NCBI GenBank assembly: GCA_017590115.1
Contig: JAGGNK010008226.1
Coordinates: 8,463,501-8,527,500 of the forward strand
Reading direction: 5' to 3'
Length of the DNA stretch: 64,000 nucleotides
Source of the DNA: Montifringilla adamsi
Lineage: Eukaryota > Chordata > Aves > Passeriformes > Passeridae
In this document: one piece after another, positions 12,086 to 23,500 of the stretch
Numbering within the stretch: the stretch's first letter is position 1
Layout: each line of letters starts with the position of its first letter
Program-made: the position numbers and the translations under genes
Notes under the pieces: generated by a model
Databases searched by the model: none
The model's input: only the letters and a program-made list of their open reading frames with translations
What the model was told of the DNA's origin: nothing

Positions 12086-13119
12086 GGTTTAAAGGCATTC
12101 TTTGCCCTTCAGGATGACTTTCCTACAGCTACAGAGGAGACTGCCAAGAGACTAAGTAAAAATTATTTTATTTAAACACTTGATACACAACACCCTGCAT
12201 AAGGAATAAACACAAATCAAGTAATGAATTTATAAATGGGTACAGATGTCATAGCAAGAAATTAAATATGGAAAACTTGAGTCAAAGACATTTCTGTATC
12301 TACATTACCAAGAACAGGCTGCAAGCCCATAGCAGAAATGTCTCTGAGAGGAATCATCCTGAACTCAGGCAAGTGCTAGACTTTAGTCCTTCCACCGGAA
12401 AATCCCAAAGAACTTCCAGGTAAAATTCCATTTAGTAAGATAAAGACTCCCAGCAGAGAGATTTACTTGTCCCTAACAAGACTCTTACTCTGTAAGAGGA
12501 TGTTCTTCACTCATCTGGGTTCAAGATCACAATTAACCATGTCTGTTCATCAACCACTTTCCTTGAGTTTCCTACAACCAACAGGATTTAGGAAACCACC
12601 TCAGACTGAGACACAACAGTGCAGACCTGTCACCTTTCCTTCCAAGCACTTAGCCCTTCCCTAGAAGCAGCTGGGCTTTAAAGTTCTTAAGTTGTACCAC
12701 TTTCCAAGGGACTTAGAGACCAGGAATACATGAACAGAGAGGTTTGGGAGCAAATGCAGAACTCATTTTCATTTCTTTCTGCTCTCTCGGACTTAGGGGC
12801 AGAAATTGCATCTTCACAACTTCCAGAATCCGTGCTTGGAAAAGAAGCAGCCAGTGTGAGAGGCCCGAACTCAACGGGGCACCAGGAATATTCAGTTTGT
12901 GAGGCAGGAGACCCAGGAAGAGGCAGCCCCGCAGCCGGGGCTCCAGAGCAGCTCCTGAGGGATCCCCGGCCGCGTTCCCTGCTCCCAGCCCTGCCCCGTG
13001 CCCCAAACCCGGCCAGACACAGCCCCAGGGCCCAGCTCGGGGCTGGATCCTGGATCCGCCTGCCGCAGCTCCCAGGCCAGGCCGGGCCTCTGCCCTGCCC
13101 GCAGCCAGGGAACTGCCTC
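12086..13119. other. intergenic sequence upstream of the 40-bp array
   Basis: 12086-12900 is unique and AT-richer. From about 12940 the sequence turns GC-rich and leads into the minisatellite. No coding exon was recognised on either strand. Confidence 0.5.
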
Positions 13120-13735
13120 GGGTGGGACACCGGGCTGAGCCGGGCCTAGGGAATGCTGCCACTGAGACACCGAGCTGAGCCGGGCCTAGGGAATGCTGCC
13201 ACTGAGACACCGGGCTGAGCCGGGCCTAGGGAATGCTGCCACTGAGACACCGGGCTGAGCCGGGCCTAGGGGAATGCTGTCACTGAGACACCAGGGTTGA
13301 GCCGGGCTTAGGAAATGCTGTCACTGAGACACCAGAGCAGAGCCAGGCTTAGAGAATGCTGTCACTGAGACACCAGAGCAGAGCCAGGCTTAGAGAATGC
13401 TGTCACTGAGACACCAGAGCAGAGCCAGGCTTAGAGAATGCTGTCACTGAGACACCAGAGCAGAGCCAGGCTTAGAGAATGCTGTCACTGAGTGCCACTG
13501 AGACACGAGGGTTGAGCCGGGCTTAGGGAATGCTGTCACTGAGACACCAGGGTTGAACCGGGCTTAGGGAATGCTGTCACTGAGACACCAGGGTTGAGCC
13601 GGGCTTAGGAAATGCTGTCACTGAGACACCAGAGCAGAGCCAGGCTTAGAGAATGCTGTCACTGAGACACCAGAGCAAAGCAGGGCTTAGGAAATGCTGT
13701 CACTGACACCAGGGTTGAGCCGGGCTTAGGGAATG
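13120..13735 (+). repeat. 40-bp minisatellite, about 15 copies
   Basis: The unit contains GGGCCTAGGGAATGCTGCCA followed by CTGAGACACC and a variable GGGCTGAGCC / AGAGCAGAGCC junction. At least two unit types occur in runs (CGGGCTGAGCC early, CAGAGCAGAGCC in the middle, GGGTTGAGCC later), so blocks were amplified separately. The array ends about 0.65 kb before the CRE of the PPP2R2D promoter. Confidence 0.93.
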
Positions 13736-13769
13736 CTGTCGCTGGGAGGGCGGTCGGGCCTTAGCAGGC

Positions 13770-13935
13770 GCTGCCCAGGGAGGGCTGGAGTGCCCATCCC
13801 TGGAGGTGTCCCGGGAATTGCTGGAGGTGGCACTCAGAGCTCTGGGCTGGGGACAAGGTGGGCACCGGGCACAGCTGGGACTCGTGATCCCGGAGGGCTT
13901 TTCCAGCCCCAGTGACTCTGGGATTCTGTGATAAA
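13770..13935 (+). mobile_element. CR1 LINE 3'-end fragment
   Basis: Contains GGAGTGCCCATCCCTGGAGG, GGTGGCACTCAGAGCTCTGG and the tail TGACTCTGGGATTCTGTGAT. It is the same subfamily as the copies at 48240-48545 and 58640-58795, and lies between the minisatellite and the PPP2R2D CpG island. Confidence 0.8.
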
Positions 13936-14381
13936 TCTGTCCCAGAGCAGCGCTGACCCCCGAGCCCCCGCTTCCCTCCCTCCCCTCAGCCCGGCTCTGG
14001 CGCTCGCTGAAGGCGGAAACGAGTCAGAGGCACGTTTGGGTTTTTTGTTGCTTTAGTTTTTTGGGTTTTATTCCCTCATCACAAGTAACTCTTCAGGGAG
14101 CGAGCAGAAATAAATCGGGAGGCACAGCGTTATCTCCCCGCCCCGTCCCGTCACGTAAAGCCGCGTTTGGAGCGGCGCTCGTGGAGCCCCCGCTGCCGCC
14201 TGGGGAGCGCCTCCACAGCACCAAGACCACCACTTCTTCCTCATGCTCATGCTCATGCTCATCCACCCGCTCCCGCCGCCCTGGTCGCCCCGCGTGCGGT
14301 GCCGGTGCCGGTGCCGGTGCCGGTATCGGGATCACCGCCCCGCTCGCTGCCCGGCCCGCCCTCCCTGAGGGGAGCCGGCGG

Positions 14382-14389
14382 TGACGTCA
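14382..14389. promoter_or_regulatory. PPP2R2D: CRE palindrome
   Basis: TGACGTCA, the full CREB/ATF site, lies 118 bases before the PPP2R2D start codon within the CpG island. It is the right position and context for a working proximal promoter element; binding is inferred. Confidence 0.65.
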
Positions 14390-14411
14390 CGGCCGGGCCG
14401 CCCGGCAATGG

Positions 14412-14422
14412 GCGCCATTTTG
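14412..14422 (-). promoter_or_regulatory. PPP2R2D: YY1-like site (GCGCCATTTTG)
   Basis: Read on the - strand this is CAAAATGGCGC, close to the YY1 core AAATGGCGGC often found at the start of TATA-less housekeeping promoters. It may mark the main initiation zone of PPP2R2D. Confidence 0.5.
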
Positions 14423-14507
14423 AAACCGCGAACCCTCCCGCGGCTCCGGGCGGCTCCGTCCCGCTCCCGGCCCCGCTCCCGGCCCCGCTCCCGCGGCTCC
14501 CCCCGCC

Positions 14508-14514
14508 ATGGCAG
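14508..14514 (+). CDS. PPP2R2D: PPP2R2D coding exon 1
   Basis: Only ATGGCAG is coding (Met-Ala plus one base), as in other B55 genes whose first coding exon encodes two or three residues. The donor is GCAG|GTCTGT, weaker than consensus. The downstream frame stays open through intron 1, so retention would not stop translation at once. Confidence 0.8.
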
Positions 14515-17500
14515 GTCTGTGTCCGCGCTCCGCGCTCGGCTCCGCGTTCGCGCCGGGATGGGCCGCGGGTCGGCTCCGTGTGGCCGCGGCAGCCGGCCGC
14601 AGGCCTGGCCGCGCCGGGCGGTACCGGCGGGTGATGCGGGAGCGCGGCGGCCCCGAGGGGTCCGGGCCGGGGGCGGCGCGGGGTCTCCTCTCTCCTCCTT
14701 CTCTCACCGCCCTTTCTCCCTCCGCAGTAGTGGCGAGAGCTGGAGGCGACGGCGGCGGCAGCAACAACGAGGTGCAGTGGTGCTTCTTGCAGGTGAAGGG
14801 GGCGATCGACGAGGACGTGGCGGAAGGTGAGGGAGCCCCTGCGCGCTGAGCCCTCCCGGGCGGCCGCGGGGCAGCGCCGCAGCATCCCCGGCCGTGCCGG
14901 GGGGTGTGTGCCATGACTAAGCGTGCTCCCACCCGTAGAGCATCACAGAGCAGTCACGGTGCCTTCCTTCAGGTCTTTGGTGTGAATCCCTGAATCCCTA
15001 GGTGGCTGGGGTTGGAGGGGATCTCTGGGCCCAGGCAGGGTCCCCTGCAGCAGCAGGACACAGGAACTGCCCAGGAGGGTTTGCAATGGCTCTGCAGAGG
15101 GAGACCCCAGCCCCTCCCTGGGCAGCTGTTGCAGGGCTCTGCCCCTCCAGGGAAAGAAGTTCTTCCTCGTGTTGGGTGGAACTTGCTGTGGTTCGGTTCC
15201 TGGCCAGTGCTCCTTGTCCTGGCTCTGGCACCGGCCTCTGGCAGCCCTGGGGGAGCTTTGCACGGGTTGATGGGGTCCCCTCTCAGCCTTCCCTTGTCCG
15301 GCCTGAGCAGGCCCAGCTCCCGCAGTCTCTCCTCATCTCAGAGATGCTCCAGTCCCAAAATGACCTCTGTGGCCTCTGCTGGACCCTCTCCAGTGGCTCC
15401 TGGACTTTCTTGTCCTCAGGAGCCCAGAACTGGGCACACTTCTGGGCTTAGGATAACTGTCTGCAGTTCTGGGCTTAGGATAAAAGGTAACAACAGTGAT
15501 ACGATACAGGGAGAGGAAAAAAAGAAACACCAGTGGAGTCTGTCAGGCTTGTCAAGTTTCGCTCTGACGCACAGAGAGTGCAGCTCTGTCATTTGTGCTG
15601 CATTGAAAAGTGCAGTTTAAAGGGATCCTGCAGCTGTGGAGAGATTTGATTCCCACTTGTTAACGTTTGGGAGCTATAAATAGGGATATTAAGCAGGGAA
15701 AAAGGGCACACCTTCACATTTCTCTGAAACTTTCCAGGCGCTTCATGTTTTGGACAGAGTAGAAAACAAGAAATGTTTTAACTGGGAAAAGTGTTTTCTG
15801 TAGAGTGCAGAACCTGGGTGGAGTTTTGCTTGACTCTGATGAGAAAGTTCTTTTTTTGCCCCTAAGTTTTCTGTGTTCTAACTGTCCAGGCTGGCAGTGC
15901 TCCTTTCCAAAGTGTGAATTAACTTGCAGGGCCATGTGTGCTCAGCTTGGGTTTGGGATTTTATTTTTGTTACTGGATGCAGTAAATATTTTTCCTTGCT
16001 GCCTGCTATGGGGAAATTGTGCTGACAGTGTTTTCATTTTCATGCCACTTGTTTGGCATTCCATTTAAAATGATGGCCATTGGAGGGATTGACTGGAAAC
16101 TGCTCGAAACTGGACTCACTCAGTTGTTTTCTTCCTTTATCTCCCCTCTGTATGTTTTGTAGCTTGCTCTGAAGTTCCCAGAAATCTTGCAGAAATGTAT
16201 ATAAGTAGCTTGTATGTTTTTTAAATGGTTCTTTTTTCTCAGACCTGGCTCCTAGGGACATCTTGCTTCCCAGGTAACTCCTGAGCAGTCTGGATTTGCA
16301 CAGAGCAGGAAAGCTCCATGAATCATTCAGCACCTGGTTTTGCAAAACTACCATTAAAGTTTCATTTTCCTGTGGGAATACCAGAACTACTTACAGGCTT
16401 TGTGACTTCTTGATTTTTTGTTTTGATTTGTGGCCTTTCCCCTCCTGTTACATTTTGCCTTGAAATTGGAATTAAATATAAAAAATAAGCTATTTATTTG
16501 CTGATAACTGCCCAAATTTAATTTCCTAGTACAAATACATGGCTAGATTTTGGGCCTCATTTAGGGACATATTTACTCATTACCATCTTTTAAATCCTCT
16601 CTTACCAAACTGCACATCTAAACCTGCTTGATGGACAACTGTTGCCTTGAAATAGCCTTTGAATTGCACATACATTTTGTGACAGTGCAAACTTGCTACT
16701 GCTGTCAATTTTTAGTCCATTTTGTGAAAAATCAGCTCTCTGCAGGAGGAGGACACCATGAAGTTGCTCTCCAGCCTATTCCATGCAGAGTGTTTTGCTG
16801 GATTTTCTTAGAAGTTTATTCAGGAGTTGAAACTGCTCAGCCAGGCAACTTTACCAGAAAATCCTTTCTTTTACAGTGCACTTCTAACATACATTTTATA
16901 TTCTATAGCTGTTTCTCAGGTGTCTGGCTTCATCACAAACACTGGGACAAGTGGCTGTGTTAGATTGGCAGCTGGATTTTCCTAACTGGGTCATTAATAC
17001 AGAAAATCACTGTCTCCTCTTTGTCTTGTCCGTGCCTTGCCTTTCCTCGGTGACTAATCCCTGACCTCTGTTCAGTCTCTGTGTCAGAAAGAGAAGGGCT
17101 CTGTTCAGTCTGACCGTTTCTGAAAGACCAGGATAATCCATCACTTATTGAATATGGATTTTCTAAGGGGTTGGACAGGACTTTTCTAAACGGAAAAGTT
17201 CAGTTGGATTCAGGGAGGAGGACTGGAGGATAAAACAGAGATTGAGTGAAAGATTTAATATTAGGGATGGCAACAATCACAATTTGAAAACAAAGCTAAT
17301 TAAAGATTGTGTTATAATTTTGCTGTTAGTGTTAACCACATGACTCCAAAACTTGCACTGATTGCTCATGGAACTTGTAATTCTTGGGCTGCTTTTTTTG
17401 TAGAAAGACCTTTCTTTCTTTCTAAATAGAGACTACAAATGCTGTCAGAGACTTTATCACTTCCATGATTTCAGTGTTGAATTGGTTTTGCATGTTCAAA

Positions 17501-20500
17501 ATTGTCCATTTTAGGAGGCTGGGTTTTTTTTTGGGGGGGGGGGGGGAAGTAAAGGGAAAATCTGTTTATTAAATAATGTACAGATATGCCCAAATTCCCG
17601 TGGGCCAGATGTTCTGCATCTAATCCATGACCACTTGTAGATGCAGTGTTTTTGTGTTTAAAATTTTCCATTTTTGGGGGGTGGGTTTTTTTTTGGGGGG
17701 GGGGGGGCAAGTAAAGTGTAAATCTGTTTATTAAATAATGTACAGATATGCCCAAATTCCCGTGGGCCAGATGTTCTGCATCTAATCCATGACCACTTGT
17801 AGATGCAGTGCTGTATCTCCAGTTAATGATCCAAGAAATAAACTTTTTTTTTTGTTCTAAATTCTCCAGATAGTGACTGGTATTGATTGACTGTCCTGCC
17901 AAACTGAGACATCCCTTGTTACCATCACTTCAGCCAGCTCTCTTTCTGCTTTTGCTGCCTGTTAGGTGCTGGGTCAGACACCTCAGCAGTTTGCCAGGAA
18001 GCAGAACACAAGGAGCAGAAACAACCACCATCTGATAAAAATATATTAGTCTGTAATCCTGAGTACAGCTACAAGTGATTTAGAAATGTTCTTTAGAAGT
18101 TGTTGCAAATCAGTGGTTTAAGACATTCTCATGTGAGGTTCAGGAATTCACTTTGGCTATTCCCCTGTTCTTAAAGGAAATTCAGACATTGTTTTGCACT
18201 TTAAAAAAACTCTTGCAGTAGAAGTACAGCTCTGATGTCTGGTTCAGTTGCATGAAAGGAGGTGCAGGATTGGTTGCAAGCTTTAATAATGTCTTTTTTC
18301 TGTAAGAACTAGAAGGTAGGGGACTAGTGATTACAGAGCTGTTTGCTGTCACCCTAAGTCACTGGTCATGCCTGGAGGTGACGCTTGTGCTGCAGAGGGG
18401 CAGAAGGTGGGCTGCGGGCTGGGTTTGTCCTTGAAAGCCAGTGCTTTGCTGTGAGCAGGACCTCAGATGCCTCTTTGCCCTCCCTGAAGCCTTAGGGTTA
18501 CCCAGGGCAGCTGTGGCTACCCCTGGATCCCTGGAAGTGTCCAAGGCCAGGCTGGAGCAGCCTGGGACAGGGGAAGGTGTCCCTCCCATGGCAGGGGTGG
18601 AATGGGTGGGCTTTGGGGTTCCTTCCAACCCAAACCAGGCTGGGATTCCATCATTATATTTTGATGAAATATGAAGCTTTGGTAAGATGTAGCTTGTGAA
18701 TGGTGAAGAGTTTGAATAAGCAGTGAATATCAATTGCAGAGTTGTAAGTGGGAATGCACAACAAAGCAATTTGAGTAGTGGGAATACAGGAATTAGTGCA
18801 AGTCTTCCTGTGTGAGCAGTGGGAGCCACTGGATTTGTCCCTGCAGACGGGCAGGCTGCGTGCAGAGGGAAAAGCCTAATGAAAAATGACAAAACCCACT
18901 ATTTTTTTGAAGGATGAGAAGGTGTGAAAGCTTCAACTGAAAGAAAAATTTTATTTTCTTATAATGTTAAGACTTTTATGAACTCCTGATAGAACTACAC
19001 CCAAAACCATCACAAAGATCTACTTAATAAAAACTAACAATAGCATGAATTAATTAAATACACTTCCAGTAGGAGAGGGCTTATTGGAATTAGTCTTCCA
19101 AAGGTTAAAAAATAATACCGAGGCAGTAGATTTGCACAAAGAGTACTGGATTATGTCACGAATCTGAGAAACAGCCTCCAGAATTTCTCATGGCTTGTAG
19201 GGAAGGCAGGGCAAGCTCTGCAGGCAGGAAAGGAGCACATCTGTGGAGCTGAGCTCTGGCTTTGCTGCTTCTCTTTGTGCCATGCTGGTCTGGCTTTCCC
19301 TGCACTGGCACAGACAGCTCTGTGCACCCCAAAGCAGAAGACAGCTTTTTTGGGATGTCATTCAGAGACTGGACTCCGAGTGTCAGCTCACGGTCCGGTT
19401 CCATTGCTAGAAAGCAGGCTGAGCTGCGCGAGGGAGCGGCACTCGCTGTGTGCCGTGAGCCGCAGCTCTGGGGTGCTGTGCCGTCCCTGAGGCTGGCTGG
19501 GGGTGCTGCTGGCTGGCTGTCTGTCTGTCCACACCGCTGGGCGCTCCCGGCGGAGCAGCCTGCGCGCTCCTCCAGGAGCCAGGTGGCTCAGCTCCAGGCA
19601 TCCAGGACACACAGGAGCTGGCAGGCTTTCCCACACAACTCCAGACAAGATGTTTGGAGTCTGCCATGGCCTGTCAGCAGCAGCACTGACCTCAGAGAGC
19701 TTCTGCTATCCGGCTGGCCGGTGCCCTGCTCTTGCTTTACCTTAAATCTGTTCAAGGACTTCAGTTAGTCCCAAAAGCAGAGTTATTTTTGACTAAGTTA
19801 AACCTTGCCAGGTGCCTAAAGGCAGTTGAAGCCAACTTCACAAGTGATTTGAGTATTAGGGCCTAAAAAATGGTTACACCTTACAAATACTTTAGGTTGG
19901 CAGAGTGTTTAGTGGTGTAAGCTGAGTGAAGTTTGGTGTGAGCAGGACTATACCCCTTTGCCTTATTCTCCTGATTTCTGGTACAACTCACTCCTGTGGT
20001 AACTCTTCAAAGAAATCCTAAAAGTGGAAGTGTACAAATTGAGTATATAAGTAGGCATATTCTGAAAAATAGGTGATTGAGTAACTTGGATGTGTATGTA
20101 TATTGTCAGGTGGTTATTGGCAGCTGTAAAATTTGGCTCATGTTTCAGTACAATTGTGATTTCTATCAGCTGTTAAGAGACAGCACTTTAGGAGCACTGA
20201 CAGCAAGAGCAGTCGGTCCCTCCCCACTGCAGGGTGGGCCCCCTCTGTTCCACTGACTGTCCTGGCAGCTGTAGGGGACAGCCCTCCTTCACCTGGAAGC
20301 AAGTCAGTGACACGGACAGGGAGGGGGAGAGGCTGAGGGGCAGAAGTGGCAGCTGGAGTCAGAGTCCTGCAATGGCAGCACTGCCTGCCTGCCCAGCGCG
20401 AGGAGGGTGGAGCAGGGTGCTGCCAGCAGCCATCCCAGCTGGAGAGCTGACTGACTTCACACCCTGCTTCCCTTTGCCCACCCCAGAACCTTCCGTGCAG

Positions 20501-23500
20501 CTGCATATCCGTGGGGGTGTTGGGGAAGTGCAGTTACTGCAGGTCAGTGACAAGCAGTTCTGAGGCCCTGTGCGTCTGGAACTTGTTAAGCTCCAATAGG
20601 ATTTTGGTTTTTAAACATTTTTTCTATGATTTGCTCTTTAGCAGGTGCTGGTCTCTAAATTGCTTCTTTTTTTTTTTTTTTTTTTTTATAATCTCTTCCT
20701 TCTAAAGGGGCTCTCTGTTTTTTTGACTGATCTTATTTGCTCCTATTATATTTTTTATTTGAGGAGTCTTTCCTGAGTTGCTCTGAAGTGATGGCTCCTT
20801 GCTGTTCTCACTGCCCACGTTTGTCACCTGTGGTCCCTCAGAATGGTCTGTTGTCCCTGTCTACTGCAAAGAGAGTTGTGTTCCTTCTGATGTCGTGTCA
20901 CACAGTTCAGCACAGCATTCCAGGGAGATCCCAGTGTCTGCTCTCTGAGTTGATGTAGGAGCACATAACCTGTGCTGATCCCTTCTGCACTCTCTGATTG
21001 CTTCCCAGCCGCTGTGGGAGACCACACAGTGCCTCCCACGGCTTTGTCCAGCCGCGGGATAACTCCAGCTTGTTAGGATAACAGTGTTGGAGGGAAAGGT
21101 GTGTCAGCTCTGTACTTGATCACAGCCACAGAAGTACTCCCTGTGCTCAGCTCCCCCTGGCAGTCTCCCTACAGTCCATGCCATCCATCTGCCTGCAGGC
21201 CAGTCCAGCCATTTCTTCTCAGAGCAGGAGCCTCTGCACAGGTTTCCCTAGGCCTTAAGAAGTTCCTGCTTTGGTTCCAGGATGGGTCATGGGAAATGGG
21301 GCTGTGCATTCAGACACAGGGAGCAGGACAAGAGCCATGTTTGCAGGCAAGCATTGTTCAGGCTGTGTGCTGAAGTGTTACAATGTCCATTACATATTTG
21401 GAAAATTCTAGGTTAAAATGCCCTGGAAGCTGGGACAGCCTCCTTTTTAGGTGCTGTTAGAGAGCTGTGAGTGTTTGGTTCCTTTTCACTATATGTCTGA
21501 AGAGTGAGTTTGTGACAAAAGGCCCTGAGCAGCTCAGGAGGATGAGAGGCCCTGGTGCTGACCATGTCTCATTAGTGTTGGTCCTGAATGCGAGCTGCAG
21601 CTGCAAATTCCTTCTCTCCTGGGTGAGCCATCAGGTAATTCCATGTTTTCAGCTTTGGGTTTTAACCAGAGCAGCAATGCACAGCCAGCTTAGGGAGGAA
21701 AAGTTCACAGGAGCTAATTTTAGGCACCTGATGTAGATGTTGTGGATCTCTTTGCATTCTCCATTACCTCAGCTGAGAGCCCGGGCGTTGATACTGGTAT
21801 CAGAAATACTCAGGATGAATCCTGGGGGGATTAAGTTAGTTTGCAGGTATAAGCTTGCTGTCGTCTCCAAATCCTAACAAAAGCTGGTCTTTGCCACCCC
21901 AGCTCCCTTCACTCCAGCAGAGCTTGCCCAGGAGGCTGTGGAGGCTGTGAACTTCCCAGAACTCTGGCAGGAGTTGTTTGTAGGAAGGTTCGCACTCAGC
22001 AGAGATGGTGAAAGGCTGGGAGCGCTCAAACTGAGCTTTGACACATCTGTCAGGGCTTACAGGGCTGTCCTGAGGCAGGCAGTGGGCTCCACCACATCAC
22101 TGCAGAGCTGGATTTGTGCCCTCTGATGTGTTGGGATGATGTTTCCTACCCATGGAAGTGATCAGTGCTCTTAAATTTGGGGCTACTACAGAATCACAGT
22201 GCAGTTGCCAGCAATCCTTTTAATACACCAGCTGTGGAAACAGCTCGGAGTTTCTCCTCTGAATGCAGTGTAACCAAGTTGGAAGTCATTTCCAGAAGTG
22301 AGGCTAAACATGAATTCTTCTTGTCTGGAAAGAAATATTGCCAGCCTTGTATGTTACTGTGAAGTCCCAGGGATTGCTGCCCTCCCTGGGTGCAGGAGGG
22401 GGATTTACATGAATGCAGAGCAAGTCCCAGCCCCACAGGGACAGCTGGACAAACCTCTGTTTCTAGAAAAGCAGTACCTGAGAAGAGAGCCTTGGGGTGC
22501 TGTCCATGAGCAGATATCACACTGGTTTGGCTTTGCTCACCCTTCCCCACATTCCATTGGGATTTACTCTGCTGGCATGGAGAAGAGGCTTAAAGTAAGG
22601 CAGGGGGGATAAGACTGGTGCTTGTATACCTGAGAAGCAGTTATGACATCTAACAAAAAAGCCTAGAAATCCCAGAGTTAATGCAATGATGAAGAGCCTG
22701 CAGAGGTTTGCTTTGTTCTTTCCTAAAAGTTTTAAGCTGACTTGGAAGTGAAGAGCAAATGTAGGTGGGTGAAGTGTTGAGCAGAACAGGGATGGTTTGG
22801 AACTCATTCTGTGCTTTACTTGGAGTCTTGGAATATTTTTTTTTTATTTCACCTGCTTAGAGATGGTAGAGTGCTGAGGATAGTGGGTGGAATGATTTGG
22901 GGGATTGATCTGCTTCAATTAAACATGCCTGTAGGGAAAACTTCATAATTCATACTTTTATGGATAAAACAAGTACAAGGCTGTTAAAGCAGGTATTTGC
23001 TCATATTCCAAATTTCGTAACTTAGAAAATATTTGAAGGAAGCTTCTCTATTTTTGTCCTGCTGTGCCCCCCTAGTTCCCTGTTTCCTAGAGCATGTTGG
23101 TGACAGACTGTTTCAGTGCATCTTCTTTCCCCTCCTCTCCCTGCATTTCTCATTTGAAGCCATGGAATTTGGATAGTGTCTGTGTTTTGGTGCGTTTCCA
23201 CCCAAGATCCTGTTTGTCTGGGTAGCACTGCTGGGGAATAATGGCTGTGTCAGCGGCTGTTTTGGGCATTTTTGGGAAACAAAAATGATACACAACTTAT
23301 TTTGAGCAAATAATTGTGTGAATACTCCAGTAGAAAATGGCAGAAGCTAATAACAACTTGTTCCTTTTCTAAAACAAAATGGAAAAGTAGCTTTTGTGAC
23401 TTTGAAAGAATTGTATGTGCTAAGGAGGCATTTATTCCTGCTGCTATTCCTGAGTCTCCAAGGGTGAAAGGGATCTTTGCTAGAAGGGCTTGCAGGTGGA

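Larger units (their letters stand above)
14120..14900. promoter_or_regulatory. PPP2R2D: CpG island / promoter of PPP2R2D
   Basis: Very GC- and CpG-rich sequence covering the first two coding exons. No TATA box is visible. It holds short (GGTGCC)n and (ATGCTC)n repeats near 14300 and 14245, a CRE palindrome and a YY1/E2F-like site just upstream of the start codon. Transcription probably begins at several points between about 14400 and 14500; the exact start cannot be read from sequence. Confidence 0.8.

Noticed and set aside
1..14300. TCERG1L or another gene upstream of PPP2R2D
   Set aside because: No FF/WW-domain exon or other protein-like exon was recognised. The region appears intergenic.
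14259..14932. Arg/Pro/Gly-rich - strand open frames over the PPP2R2D promoter, with an AATAAA-like signal at about 14066
   Set aside because: CpG islands lack stop codons by composition. No splice structure or family match supports a - strand gene.
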